Part shown: positions 30,953 through 40,184 of the stretch, in pieces
How the letters are laid out: every line of letters starts with the position of its first letter
How positions within the stretch are numbered: the first letter of the stretch is position 1
Source: Paracoccus onubensis
GTDB lineage: Bacteria > Pseudomonadota > Alphaproteobacteria > Rhodobacterales > Rhodobacteraceae
Length of the DNA stretch: 64,000 bases
Assembly (NCBI RefSeq): GCF_003591515.1
Contig: NZ_QZCG01000010.1
Span: forward strand, 1 to 64,000
Reading direction: 5' to 3'
Program-made: the position numbers and the translations under genes
The notes under the pieces: model-generated
Databases searched by the model: none
What the model was told of the DNA's origin: nothing
The model's input: the letters and a program-made list of their open reading frames with translations, nothing else

Positions 30953-31924
30953 ATGATTCGCGGATTCCATAATGAAAACGGTTGCTTGAGCCTGATTTCC
31001 GATCGGGAGGAGTTTTCGGAGAATCTGGTCTGGATCGACCTTGTCGGCCCGATGCCTGATGAAAAAAGCCTGGTCGAGAATCTGACCGGAATCGATGTCC
31101 CCACGAAAGAGGAAATGGAAGAGATCGAGATATCCTCGCGGCTTTATCTTGAAAATGGCGCAGCATTCATGACGGTGATTCTGCCTTCGCAGACCGATAC
31201 GGGCGAACCGGAAATGCATCCGGTTACCTTCGCTCTGACGAATCGGCATCTGATTACCGTCCGCTACCACGAGCCGCGTTCATTCCGGACCTTTCCGGCA
31301 AGGGCCGAAAAAATTCCCATGGGTTGCGAGACCGCCGAAGGGATCCTGCTGGGTCTGCTTGAGGCCACCGTTGACCGGCTTGCCGATATTCTTGAACGGG
31401 ACGGTCAGGAAATCGATGCAATCTCGCGCAAGATATTCCGCCACAGGGCCGACAAGCCGACGCGGACCCATGATTTTCAGGAGGTACTGGAAAATATCGG
31501 ACAGAAAGGCGACCTGACCTCGAAGATACGCGACAGTCTGGTGAGTTTCGACCGGATGGCGGGATTTCTCAGTCATCTGATGCAGCAGCGCCGCAGCGGC
31601 AAGGATATCCGCGAGCGGATCAAGACCCTGTCACGGGATATCCGCTCACTGGCAGATTATGCTGGCTTTCTTTCGCAGCAGATCACCTTTCTGCTGGATG
31701 CGACGCTGGGCATGATCAATATCGAGCAGAACTCGATCATCAAGATTTTCTCGGTTGCCGCCGTAGTCTTTTTGCCCCCGACCCTGATTGCCTCGATCTA
31801 TGGGATGAACTTCACGCATATGCCCGAGTTGGACTGGCTCGTCGGTTATCCATTTGCAATCGGGTTGATGATCGTTTCGGCAATCCTGCCATATGTCTAT
31901 TTCAAGCGTCGTGGCTGGCTTTAA
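30953..31924 (+). CDS. corA: CorA-family divalent metal transporter
   Basis: 323 aa. The start at 30953 follows AAAGGTGG. A long cytoplasmic domain with extended helices (about 1-250) leads to two C-terminal membrane spans. The signature GMN at 284-286 (YGMNF) ends the first span and marks the pore loop. The C-terminus is short and basic. It probably moves magnesium, cobalt or a related ion. It overlaps the convergent lnt gene by 23 bp. Confidence 0.88.
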   Translation: MIRGFHNENGCLSLISDREEFSENLVWIDLVGPMPDEKSLVENLTGIDVPTKEEMEEIEISSRLYLENGAAFMTVILPSQTDTGEPEMHPVTFALTNRHLITVRYHEPRSFRTFPARAEKIPMGCETAEGILLGLLEATVDRLADILERDGQEIDAISRKIFRHRADKPTRTHDFQEVLENIGQKGDLTSKIRDSLVSFDRMAGFLSHLMQQRRSGKDIRERIKTLSRDIRSLADYAGFLSQQITFLLDATLGMINIEQNSIIKIFSVAAVVFLPPTLIASIYGMNFTHMPELDWLVGYPFAIGLMIVSAILPYVYFKRRGWL

Positions 31925-33485
31925 TCGCTCTGCATCTGCGCATTGGTCTGCGCCCGAAACATATCGCTGCGATCAGTGCGCAAAGCGCAAGGATCACGAT
32001 GGGCGCCGAACCCCATTTAAGCCATAGGGTTGGAGGCAGAGCACCGGGCAGTGCCGCGTCGAGCTTGCCGACCTGACCCAGTGAAAGCTCGGCGCGGATA
32101 TCGCCATGTGCGTCGATAACCGCACTGACCCCGGTATTGGCCGACCGGACCAGGGGTAATCCGGTTTCGATGGCACGCAGTCGCGCCTGCGCAAGATGCT
32201 GATATGGACCGGAAAGCTTTCCGAACCACGCATCATTGGTGATCTGCAACAGCCATTCGGGACGCGTTTCCAGCCCGCGCAGATGCTGCGGAAAGATCGC
32301 CTCGTAGCAGATCAGCGGCTGAAACGCCGGAAGGCCGGATACCGACATGACAGTCGGGCCGGACCCGGCAGTATAGCCGTTTCCCTGCTGCGCGGCGAAG
32401 GCTCCGATTCCAAGCCGGGCAAGCTCATCGCCCCAGGGGATATATTCGCCAAAGGGCACAAGATGGAATTTATCATAGACCGCAGTCACGTCCCCGTCGG
32501 GAGCTACCGCCACCAGACTGTTGTAATATCGGCTTTCTTCGCGCCTCTGGATGCCAAAGATCAAGGGTGCTCCGGCCGCGTGCGACATCGCGGGCATGAT
32601 ATCGTCCGCGTCGTTCAGCAGGAAATTCACCGCCGTTTCGGGCCAGATGACGACATCGCGGCTGCCGGGCTCGGCCGACAGGTCAAGCAGGCGTTGAAAG
32701 AACAGATGCGACCATTCCGGATTCCATTTCAGGTGCTGCTCGGCATTCGGCTGAACGATGCGCAGCTGAAGATCGGTGTCCGGAGGCAAGGGCTGGGCCT
32801 GCCGCGCCATCCCGGCCCCCCAGAAAATTGCAATCAGGGCCAGTGACGGCAGCATGGCGGGCAGATTGGTCAGAACACGGTTATCAGCCTGACGCCAAAG
32901 CGCCGAGGGCAGGGCGGTTGCCACAAGAGTCAGCGCGGTCAACCCGATTGCCCCGGTCCATGCGGCGATCTGCGCAATTGGCGTGCCGATCCAGATATGC
33001 CCGATCAATGCCCAAGGCAGACCGCTGAATATCCAGCCGCGCAGCCAGTCGGAAAGGGTCAGGACAGCGACGATCGCAATTGTCCGGGTGATAGCGCCGG
33101 GGCAGAGCCGTGCAGCGATCCAGACAGGCAAGGCCCAGAACAAGGCGCCGCCCAAAGCCATGAGGATCAGTGCAAACGGCGCCATCCAGCCATAAAGGTC
33201 AGGTTCAACGAGGAATGGCTCGACGATCCAGAACATGCTGCAGGCGAACCAGCCGAAACCGCCTCCGAGTCCCTGCAGGAACGCAAGGCCAGGGCGGTCC
33301 GCACGCGCCATTCGCCAGATCAGCAGGGCAAGCGCCCCGAGTGCAACCGGCCAGATCCCCAGAGGAGCAAGCCCGATTGAGGCAAGCGCACCAAGCAGGA
33401 TTTCCGGCAGGATGCGGATCAGCTTCCGGCGGCGATCCGAACCGGTTCGCGTCGAGAATTCCCGGTCGCGCGGCTGAACTGGCAT
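31902..33485 (-). CDS. lnt: Apolipoprotein N-acyltransferase Lnt
   Basis: 527 aa inner-membrane enzyme that adds the third acyl chain to lipoproteins. Several membrane spans (about 23-220) precede a periplasmic nitrilase domain. The catalytic triad is Glu283 (WPETAV), Lys339 (YDKFHLVPFGE) and Cys393 (ICYEAIFP). A final span closes the protein. The helicase gene lies 5 bp upstream on the same strand, so the two are probably co-transcribed. Confidence 0.94.
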   Translation of the reverse strand: MPVQPRDREFSTRTGSDRRRKLIRILPEILLGALASIGLAPLGIWPVALGALALLIWRMARADRPGLAFLQGLGGGFGWFACSMFWIVEPFLVEPDLYGWMAPFALILMALGGALFWALPVWIAARLCPGAITRTIAIVAVLTLSDWLRGWIFSGLPWALIGHIWIGTPIAQIAAWTGAIGLTALTLVATALPSALWRQADNRVLTNLPAMLPSLALIAIFWGAGMARQAQPLPPDTDLQLRIVQPNAEQHLKWNPEWSHLFFQRLLDLSAEPGSRDVVIWPETAVNFLLNDADDIMPAMSHAAGAPLIFGIQRREESRYYNSLVAVAPDGDVTAVYDKFHLVPFGEYIPWGDELARLGIGAFAAQQGNGYTAGSGPTVMSVSGLPAFQPLICYEAIFPQHLRGLETRPEWLLQITNDAWFGKLSGPYQHLAQARLRAIETGLPLVRSANTGVSAVIDAHGDIRAELSLGQVGKLDAALPGALPPTLWLKWGSAPIVILALCALIAAICFGRRPMRRCRAIKASHDA

Positions 33486-33490
33486 GGATG

Positions 33491-35548
33491 TTACTTTTCG
33501 GACGGGTCCGAGGTCGCGGAACCGCCGGAAACCGTATCGGAAGCCGGTTCGGCCGTGCTTTCCGGCTTCTTGCGTCTGCTGCGGGTTGCGCGGGGTTTGG
33601 GTTTGTCCTCGGATGTTTTGTCCGCGCTTTCCTCGGCCCCCGTCTCAACGGTTGGCTCGGGCTTCTTGCGCCTTGTCCGTTTTGGCTTGGGCGCATCCTC
33701 GACGGCAGATTCCGAGGCGCTATCCGTGGAAGCTTCTGTTGCAGAGGTTTCGGCAGCCGCTTTGGGTTTGCGCGCACGGGGCTTGCGCAGCTTCGGCGCG
33801 TCGGCGGCGGGCGGTGTTTCAGGCTGCGCTTCAACCGGCGCATTTTCCTGATTTTCCAATGGATCACCAGAAGGCGTTGCGGATTCGATGGCAGCTTGCG
33901 CCGCCTGATCGTCAACCTGCGAGGGTGCGTCAGGAGCTGCGCTTTCCGGGGCGCCGCTTGCCTTCGCCGTTGATTTCGAGGTCCTGCGGCTTCGGCGCTT
34001 CGGTTTCGTTTCTTGCCTGGCGCTATCCGTTTGCGGCGTTTCCTCGGTCGTGTCCGTCACATCCGTTGTATCAGTCGGATCGTCACTCTCGATGAAAAGG
34101 CTGGCCAGCATGAATTGCGGGACATGATCGCCCATGCCGACGATCGCAGGTCCGCGATCTTCGCGGGGCGCACGGCGGCGATCGTCTCGCTGCTGGTTGC
34201 CACGTTGCGGTCTTGGCGCTGTGTCCTGAACAGGGCTATTACGCTCTGCATCGGCCTGCCGGCTTTCCGGGCGATCCTGCTTATTGCCGTCATCACGGCG
34301 ATTGTCGTCGCGACGGTTACGTCTGCGTGCACCGCCCTTGTCGCCGCGACCCTCCCGGTTCCCTTTCGGGGCGGATTGCGCAGCGGAAGAGGGTTCGAAA
34401 CCTTCGGGAAGCGCGGCACGGGGAAGTTGTTTGGAGAGCAGCGTTTCAATCGCCGCAAGATATTTCTCATCCGAAGGGGTGGCGATGCTGATCGAGGTTC
34501 CCGACCGGCCCGCCCGGCCCGTGCGGCCGATCCGATGAACGTAATCCTCGGCATGGCTGGGCAGGTCGTAATTGATCACATGGCTGACCGCCGGAATGTC
34601 CAGCCCCCGCGCGGCAACATCCGATGCGACCAGCAGTTTGAGCTTGCCCTCGCGAAAGGCTTCCAGTGTCCGTGTCCGGTGGCTTTGATCCAGATCGCCA
34701 TGAATAGGGGCGGCGTCATGACCGTATTTCGCCAGCGATTTCGAGACGATATCCACATCCGTCTTGCGATTGCAGAAGATGATGGCGTTTTTCAGGCCAT
34801 CGCCCTCTGCATTGATCAGGGCGCGCAGAAGTTCGCGTTTCTGTTTGGCCGATTGATCCTTGCGGGTGGGTGTGATCTCGACCAGCCGTTGCGTGATGGT
34901 TTCGCTGGCAGTCGCCTGACGTGCGATCTCGATCCGCTCGGGAGCATGCAGGAAGGTATTGGTAATACGCTCGATCTCGGGCGCCATCGTCGCACTGAAG
35001 AACAATGTCTGGCGCGTGAAAGGGGTAAGCTGAAAAATCCGCTCGATATCGGGGATGAAACCCATATCCAGCATCCGGTCGGCTTCATCCACCACCATGA
35101 TCTGAACGCCGGTCAGCAGCAATTTGCCGCGCTCGAAATGGTCCAGGAGACGGCCCGGAGTGGCAATCAGCACATCCACGCCGCGGTCGATCAGCTTGTC
35201 CTGTTCGCCAAAGGAGACGCCGCCGATCAGCAATGCCTTGGTCAACCGGGTATGTTTGGCATAAATATCGAAATTCTCGGCGACCTGAGCGGCCAGTTCC
35301 CGCGTGGGGCAAAGCACCAGGCTGCGGGGCATCCGCGCCCGCGCCCGGCCACGGCCCAGCAAGGTGATCATCGGCAGGGTGAAACTGGCGGTCTTGCCGG
35401 TTCCGGTCTGAGCAATCCCCAGCACATCGCGGCCCTCGAGCGCCGGAGGGATCGCGCCCTCCTGGATGGGGGTCGGGTTCTCGTAGCCTGCATCTGCAAT
35501 GGCTTTCAGAACCTTGGGGTCAAGCTTCAGGTCGGAAAATTTCGTCAT
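33491..35548 (-). CDS. rhlE: RhlE-type DEAD-box RNA helicase with long low-complexity tail
   Basis: 685 aa. The helicase core (about 1-375) has the Q motif PTPIQE, Walker A AQTGTGKT (46-53), DEAD at 154-157, SAT, and HRIGRTGRAG. The tail (about 380-685) is disordered. It has an Arg/Asp/Gln-rich part, a GMGDHVPQFMLASLF motif, and four basic blocks of the type KPKRRSRR or KPKPRATRSRRKK separated by acidic Ala/Glu/Ser spacers. Such tails bind RNA and can drive condensates. The whole protein is considerably longer than typical RhlE. Confidence 0.9.
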   Translation of the reverse strand: MTKFSDLKLDPKVLKAIADAGYENPTPIQEGAIPPALEGRDVLGIAQTGTGKTASFTLPMITLLGRGRARARMPRSLVLCPTRELAAQVAENFDIYAKHTRLTKALLIGGVSFGEQDKLIDRGVDVLIATPGRLLDHFERGKLLLTGVQIMVVDEADRMLDMGFIPDIERIFQLTPFTRQTLFFSATMAPEIERITNTFLHAPERIEIARQATASETITQRLVEITPTRKDQSAKQKRELLRALINAEGDGLKNAIIFCNRKTDVDIVSKSLAKYGHDAAPIHGDLDQSHRTRTLEAFREGKLKLLVASDVAARGLDIPAVSHVINYDLPSHAEDYVHRIGRTGRAGRSGTSISIATPSDEKYLAAIETLLSKQLPRAALPEGFEPSSAAQSAPKGNREGRGDKGGARRRNRRDDNRRDDGNKQDRPESRQADAERNSPVQDTAPRPQRGNQQRDDRRRAPREDRGPAIVGMGDHVPQFMLASLFIESDDPTDTTDVTDTTEETPQTDSARQETKPKRRSRRTSKSTAKASGAPESAAPDAPSQVDDQAAQAAIESATPSGDPLENQENAPVEAQPETPPAADAPKLRKPRARKPKAAAETSATEASTDSASESAVEDAPKPKRTRRKKPEPTVETGAEESADKTSEDKPKPRATRSRRKKPESTAEPASDTVSGGSATSDPSEK

Positions 35549-35807
35549 CGGGGACTTTCTTCAAGATACCGCGCAGAAACTGCGCGTTGCGTTCCATGCC
35601 GCGCGCCCGGACGGCGCGTTGCGGCGGTCATGGGACGCAAATTCGAACGCCCCCTCGGCCAGCCCGCCGGATGCGGGCAAGCACTCGCTAGACTAAACCG
35701 TCTGAAAGGTCAATCGCAGAGGATGAAATCCGCGAAATCGTCCTGCTTGCGGAACGCCTGATCAGAGTGCAGGTTGCACGGGAACGCAAGGCTGCGAAGA
35801 GGCCCAG

Positions 35808-37718
35808 ATGGCAACCGAGATGACGGGCGGGATCAGTCCGGTACAGGCATTCGCGCTGGTGGGCGTGGCGGGGGTGGCGGCGCAATGGCTTGCGTGGCGC
35901 TTCAGGCTTCCCGCGATCGTGCTGATGCTGGCGGCCGGGCTGGTGCTGGGGCCGGTGACGGGATGGTTCGTTCCGGCCCGCGATCTGGGCGTAATCATCC
36001 AGCCGATGATCGCGCTTGCGGTCGCGGTGATTCTGTTCGAGGGCGGGTTGACGCTAAGCTTCAAGAAACTGGCGGATGCGCGACCTGCCGTGCGCAGGCT
36101 GGTCTATATTGGTGTGCCGCTGGGGTGGGTCACCTCGTCGCTGGCCCTTGCCTTCGGGGCCGGTCTGGGATGGGAGGCGGCAATCGTTTTCGGCGGTATC
36201 ATGATCGTGACCGGTCCCACCGTCATTGCACCGCTGTTGCGGCAGGCCAAGCTGACCTCGCGCCCGGCGCAGGTCCTGCAATGGGAAGGTATCGTCAACG
36301 ATCCGATCGGCGCATTGGCTGCGGTGCTGGCGCTTGAAATCGTGCTGGTCCGCAATTCCGCGGTGCCCTGGGGAGAGGCACTGGTGCAGCTGGTTTTTGG
36401 AATTGGCTTCGCCCTGCTGATCGGGTTGCTTGGTGGCTGGCTGGTCGTGCAGGCTTTTCGGCGGGGCTGGGTACCGGAATACATGAAGGTGCCGCTGTTA
36501 TTCGTGGCAGTTCTGGCGGTTTTCGCCTGCTCGGATTCCCTGTTGCATGAAAGCGGGTTGCTGGCGGTTACAGTGATGGGGCTGATGATCGCGAATGCGG
36601 ATCTGCCCAGTTATCACGAGCTTTATCGTTTCAAGGAACATGCCACGATCCTGCTGGTTTCCGGTGTCTTCATCCTGATGGGCGCGGGGATCGAATTTCA
36701 GACATTGGCCGGTTTGAACTGGTGGCGAGCGGCGCTGTTTATCGCCCTTGTCGTGCTGGTGGCGCGACCGCTGACGGTATTGATCTCACTGATCGGAACC
36801 CGGCTGCCGATGAAAGAGCGGCTGCTGATCGCATTCACCGGCCCCCGCGGGGTGGTTCTGGTTGCGGTGTCGGGGGTGTTTGCCGAACGGTTGGTGGCTG
36901 AAGGGATTGCGGATGGCGCACTTATCGCACCGCTCGCCTTTGTTCTGGTGCTGGTTACGGTGGTGCTGCATGGCTTCACGCTGCGGCCGGTTGCGCAACG
37001 GATGGGACTTGCGTCCGGTGACCGGCCCGGTCTGCTGATCGTCGGCGGATCGCAATTCTCGATCGGGCTGGCCACCGCATTGCAGAAAGCCGATGTCGAG
37101 GTGCTGATAACCGATCCCAATCCGGATCATCTTCGTCTGGCCCGGGCTGCCGGATTGCAGACCTTTTATGGCGATATCCTGGGCGAGGCAGCGGAGCATA
37201 ATGTCGAATTCATCGCCTATGGCGGTATCCTCGCTGCTTCGGACAACGATGCCTACAATACGCTTGTTGCTTCTGACCTTGCGCCGGAATTCGGGCGCGA
37301 ATCGATCTGGCAACTTGCCCGTCACAAGGAAGACCGCGCGCGCCACGCGCTGCCGACGCAGCTTGGCGGAAGCGCGGTCATGGGCAATCGCACCCTGACT
37401 CAATATCTGGAACTGCTGGCTGAAGGCTGGCATTTTCGGGTCACGCGGCTGACCGAGGAATATCAGCTTGATGACTGGCGCGCGGCGCGGCCCGAAGCCC
37501 TTCCGCTGGCGGTCGTGTCCAACCGCGAACTGTGGTTTGTCGAAACCGACGACGATCTGCCGGATAAACCCGAGACCAGAATCATCTCGCTTCTTCCACC
37601 GGGCGCGGTCATTCAGGACAACGAACCCGACAAGAAGACCAAGGAGAAGGCGAAGGCCGAAGCTGAAGCGGTTCGCCGCGGCGAGGGTAACGGCAGCTTG
37701 GATCCTGCCGGGGCATGA
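35808..37718 (+). CDS. Cation/proton antiporter, CPA1-type, with cytoplasmic domain
   Basis: 636 aa. Residues 10-400 hold about 12 membrane spans. A conserved acidic ion site is expected at VNDPIGALAA. The C-terminal part (about 405-590) opens with GLLIVGGSQFSIGLATALQ, a Rossmann-like KTN/TrkA-N nucleotide-binding domain, and ends in a Lys/Glu-rich tail. It most likely exchanges Na+ or K+ for H+ under nucleotide control. The start follows GAAGAGG. Confidence 0.82.
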   Translation: MATEMTGGISPVQAFALVGVAGVAAQWLAWRFRLPAIVLMLAAGLVLGPVTGWFVPARDLGVIIQPMIALAVAVILFEGGLTLSFKKLADARPAVRRLVYIGVPLGWVTSSLALAFGAGLGWEAAIVFGGIMIVTGPTVIAPLLRQAKLTSRPAQVLQWEGIVNDPIGALAAVLALEIVLVRNSAVPWGEALVQLVFGIGFALLIGLLGGWLVVQAFRRGWVPEYMKVPLLFVAVLAVFACSDSLLHESGLLAVTVMGLMIANADLPSYHELYRFKEHATILLVSGVFILMGAGIEFQTLAGLNWWRAALFIALVVLVARPLTVLISLIGTRLPMKERLLIAFTGPRGVVLVAVSGVFAERLVAEGIADGALIAPLAFVLVLVTVVLHGFTLRPVAQRMGLASGDRPGLLIVGGSQFSIGLATALQKADVEVLITDPNPDHLRLARAAGLQTFYGDILGEAAEHNVEFIAYGGILAASDNDAYNTLVASDLAPEFGRESIWQLARHKEDRARHALPTQLGGSAVMGNRTLTQYLELLAEGWHFRVTRLTEEYQLDDWRAARPEALPLAVVSNRELWFVETDDDLPDKPETRIISLLPPGAVIQDNEPDKKTKEKAKAEAEAVRRGEGNGSLDPAGA

Positions 37719-37727
37719 GCTGACGCC

Positions 37728-38795
37728 TCAGCCGAACTGCTTGGCCAGTTTCAGGCCCTGACCCTGATAATTCGACCGGATATCCGCTCCGTAAAGCTGG
37801 GCCGGACGCTTTGCCATGCGCTCATAGACCAGACGACCGACGACCTGACCATGTTCCAGCACGAAGGGGGCTTCGTGACAGCGCACCTCAAGCACGCCCC
37901 GCGCGCCTGCGCCATGGGCGCCAATGCCGAATCCGGGATCGAAAAAACCGGCATAATGCACACGGAATTCGCCGACCATGGCAAGATAGGGAGCCATCTC
38001 GGCGGCGTAATCGGCGGGAATAGCCACCGATTCGCGACTGACCAGGATGTAGAATGCGCCGGGATCGAGAATCAGCCGCCCATCTGCCGTGCGCAGTTCG
38101 TCCCAGAATTCGGCGGCGGGATACTCGCCGATCCGGTCCAGATCGATCACGCCGCTATGAGGACGGGCGCGATAGCCGACCAGATCGCCCTCATCGGGGC
38201 GCAGATCGACCGAAAAGCCAAGTCCCTGGTCGATCAGGGCATCACCGCCGGTCAGGGGTTCACGCCGGTTCAGGTCCCGCAATTTGGCATCACTCAGAAC
38301 AGATTGGCCGTGGCGCAGGCGAAGCTGGTTCAGGCGCATGCCGGGACGCAGGAGAACTGAAAATGACCGCGGGCAGATCTCGGCATATAGCGGGCCGTCA
38401 TAGGTTTCGGGCAGGCGGTCGAATTCGGTTCCGTCATCGCTGACCAGCCGGGTCAGCAGATCCAGCCGTCCGGTCGAGGATTTGGCATTTGCGACCGCCG
38501 TCATCCCTTTCGGCAGCCGGATTCTTTCGAGCAGCGGCACCAGATAGACGCAGCCCCGTTCCAGCACCGCACCGTCTTCAAGACTCATCTGGTGCATTTG
38601 CAGATCGGGCAGGCGCTCCGAAATCCGCCGGCCCTTGCCGGCCAGGAAACTGGCGCGCAAACGATAAGCGACGGTGCCAAGGCGCAGGTCGAGACTGGCA
38701 GGCTGGATCTGTTCGGGAAGGATCGGCGCAGCGGCAGAGATCACACCGGTTTCGATCAGCTTGCGGATCTCGCTGTCAGGCAGGACACCGTTCAT
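37728..38795 (-). CDS. dcd: dCTP deaminase, double-length type
   Basis: 355 aa, about twice E. coli Dcd, made of two Dcd/dUTPase-like halves as in other alphaproteobacteria. The first half contains IQPASLDLRLG and AKSSTGRLDL, the second VGEFRVHYAGFFDPGFG. It deaminates dCTP to dUTP, the main source of dUMP for thymidylate synthesis. It is convergent with the antiporter gene. Confidence 0.88.
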   Translation of the reverse strand: MNGVLPDSEIRKLIETGVISAAAPILPEQIQPASLDLRLGTVAYRLRASFLAGKGRRISERLPDLQMHQMSLEDGAVLERGCVYLVPLLERIRLPKGMTAVANAKSSTGRLDLLTRLVSDDGTEFDRLPETYDGPLYAEICPRSFSVLLRPGMRLNQLRLRHGQSVLSDAKLRDLNRREPLTGGDALIDQGLGFSVDLRPDEGDLVGYRARPHSGVIDLDRIGEYPAAEFWDELRTADGRLILDPGAFYILVSRESVAIPADYAAEMAPYLAMVGEFRVHYAGFFDPGFGIGAHGAGARGVLEVRCHEAPFVLEHGQVVGRLVYERMAKRPAQLYGADIRSNYQGQGLKLAKQFG

Positions 38796-38822
38796 AACTT
38801 CCCCTAATTCAGGCAGCAGATA

Positions 38823-38860
38823 CGAAAACGCCCACCCCGATGACAGGATGGGCGTTTTCG
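38823..38860 (-). terminator. Terminator of tRNA-Pro
   Basis: CGAAAACGCCCA (38823-38834) and TGGGCGTTTTCG (38849-38860) are a perfect 12-bp inverted repeat with a 14-nt loop. It ends in a T-run on the minus strand, right after the tRNA, and is symmetrical enough to work both ways. Confidence 0.8.
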
Positions 38861-38863
38861 GAA

Positions 38864-38941
38864 TGGTCGGGCCGGCGAGATTCGAACTCGCGGCCTTCCG
38901 CCCCCCAGACGGACGCGCTAACCAGGCTGCGCCACGGCCCG
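38864..38941 (-). tRNA. tRNA-Pro(GGG)
   Basis: A 78-nt gene beginning CGGGCCGTGGCGCAGCCTGG and ending with GAGTTCGAATCTC, matching acceptor stem and encoded CCA. The anticodon loop CTGGGGG gives GGG, which reads CCC codons. The C1 start is typical of bacterial tRNA-Pro. Confidence 0.93.
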
Positions 38942-39131
38942 ACGCCGGTCATATAGAGCGAACTGCACGGGCTGCACAAGGGCCGCAAGACGGAAATCTT
39001 GACCAAATTGCGACAGCGACGCGGTTCATGTGGAGATGGGCAGAATTTCGTGCTGATCGTCATATGGGTTCGCGCAACGTCATGGGGCCATTCATTCGGC
39101 AGATGTCTGCGCGATTGCGACGGCATGATCA

Positions 39132-39758
39132 TCAATAATGGCGCGTAATCGCGTCGCGCAGGATCTTGCACTGCCGACGTGAGGCCGCATCCAGTCCTTC
39201 GGAGCGGCGCAGGCGGATAGCGGTGCTGACCAGATGCGACAGCCATGCGCCGTGACGCTTGTTCGGGCTGGTCGCAAGATCAGGGAACAACGGCAGCGAT
39301 TGCGCAGGTTTCCGCGCGGTTGATCGCGGCGCTCTGGGCTTTTCCGATCGGGCCATGTTCGGGGTTTCCTCTGTGATCGCCGGTTCCGGCTGCGACGGCG
39401 CCGACAGCGGTGCGGAGGAATCTTCCGCGGGAATATCGGACGATATGCCGATGGCTTGCGCCAATTCGACATTCTCTCCGTTCAGGCGCGCCAGTCCCCG
39501 GGCGCGCACGAATTCGCCCCGGTCACGGGCGATGAGTTTCTTGGCCCCGCGAATCGTCAGCCCTTCTTCGCGCAGCACCTCGCACAGACCGGCCGCAAGC
39601 TGGACATCCTCTGGACGGTAATAGCGGCGGCCGTCCGGACGTTTCATTGGTTTGAGCTGGGAAAACTGGGTTTCCCAATAGCGTAACACATGCGGCGCGG
39701 CCCCGATCATCTTGGCAACCTCGCCAATGGACCGAAATGCGTCTGCGCGTTTCTTCAT
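39132..39758 (-). CDS. MerR-family regulator next to ihfA
   Basis: 208 aa; the start at 39758 excludes 13 weak upstream residues. The MerR helix-turn-helix lies at about 10-78 (SIGEVAKMIGAAPHVLRYWE, then RRYYRPEDVQLA). The C-terminal part is a low-complexity linker and an unrecognised helical end. It directly follows ihfA, an arrangement conserved in many alphaproteobacteria. The regulon is not known from the sequence. Confidence 0.85.
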   Translation of the reverse strand: MKKRADAFRSIGEVAKMIGAAPHVLRYWETQFSQLKPMKRPDGRRYYRPEDVQLAAGLCEVLREEGLTIRGAKKLIARDRGEFVRARGLARLNGENVELAQAIGISSDIPAEDSSAPLSAPSQPEPAITEETPNMARSEKPRAPRSTARKPAQSLPLFPDLATSPNKRHGAWLSHLVSTAIRLRRSEGLDAASRRQCKILRDAITRHY

Positions 39759-39774
39759 CGTGTTTCTGCTATCT

Positions 39775-40077
39775 TTATCGCTTGTTGCCGGCAGCAACGC
39801 GATCTTTCATCAGGTGAGAGGGTCGAAAGGATAAAACCCGGCGTGGAGTGATGGGAACTTCCTGGCCGGTCTTGGGATTTCGTCCGATACGTTCGTTCTT
39901 GTCACGAATGCTGAATGTGCCGAAGGATGAAATCTTCACCTGCTCGCCACGTACGAGCGCGTCCGAGATATGCTCGAGCACCGATTCGACCAGCTGAGCG
40001 GATTCGTGTCGGGAAAGCCCGACATCCCGAAATACCGCTTCGGCAAGATCCATCCGGGTCAGCGTTTTGTCGCTCAT
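39775..40077 (-). CDS. ihfA: Integration host factor alpha subunit
   Basis: 100 aa DNA-bending protein. Signatures are [11 protein letters not shown], the [27 protein letters not shown]-binding arm in two segments, and [12 protein letters not shown]. It is the first gene of the ihfA-merR pair. IHF is also commonly used by phage integrases, relevant to the element at the left end of the window. Confidence 0.93.
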   Translation of the reverse strand: MSDKTLTRMDLAEAVFRDVGLSRHESAQLVESVLEHISDALVRGEQVKISSFGTFSIRDKNERIGRNPKTGQEVPITPRRVLSFRPSHLMKDRVAAGNKR

Positions 40078-40136
40078 GATCTTTTCCCCTTTTATCGCAA
40101 CAGGATGCTGTGGTTTCCCGATACTGTCAATGCAAA

Positions 40137-40158
40137 GGGCGGGTTTATCTCCCCGCCC
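40137..40158 (-). terminator. Terminator of the TRAP operon
   Basis: GGGCGGG (40137-40143) pairs with CCCGCCC (40152-40158) around an 8-nt loop, followed on the minus strand by TTTG. It lies 27 bp after the dctP stop. Confidence 0.7.
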
Positions 40159-40184
40159 CAGTCATTACGCCGGATGTGCGCAAT

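Noticed and set aside
34013..35761. A 582-codon frame opposite the RhlE helicase gene
   Set aside because: Shadow of the helicase gene, with no recognisable domain or ribosome binding site.
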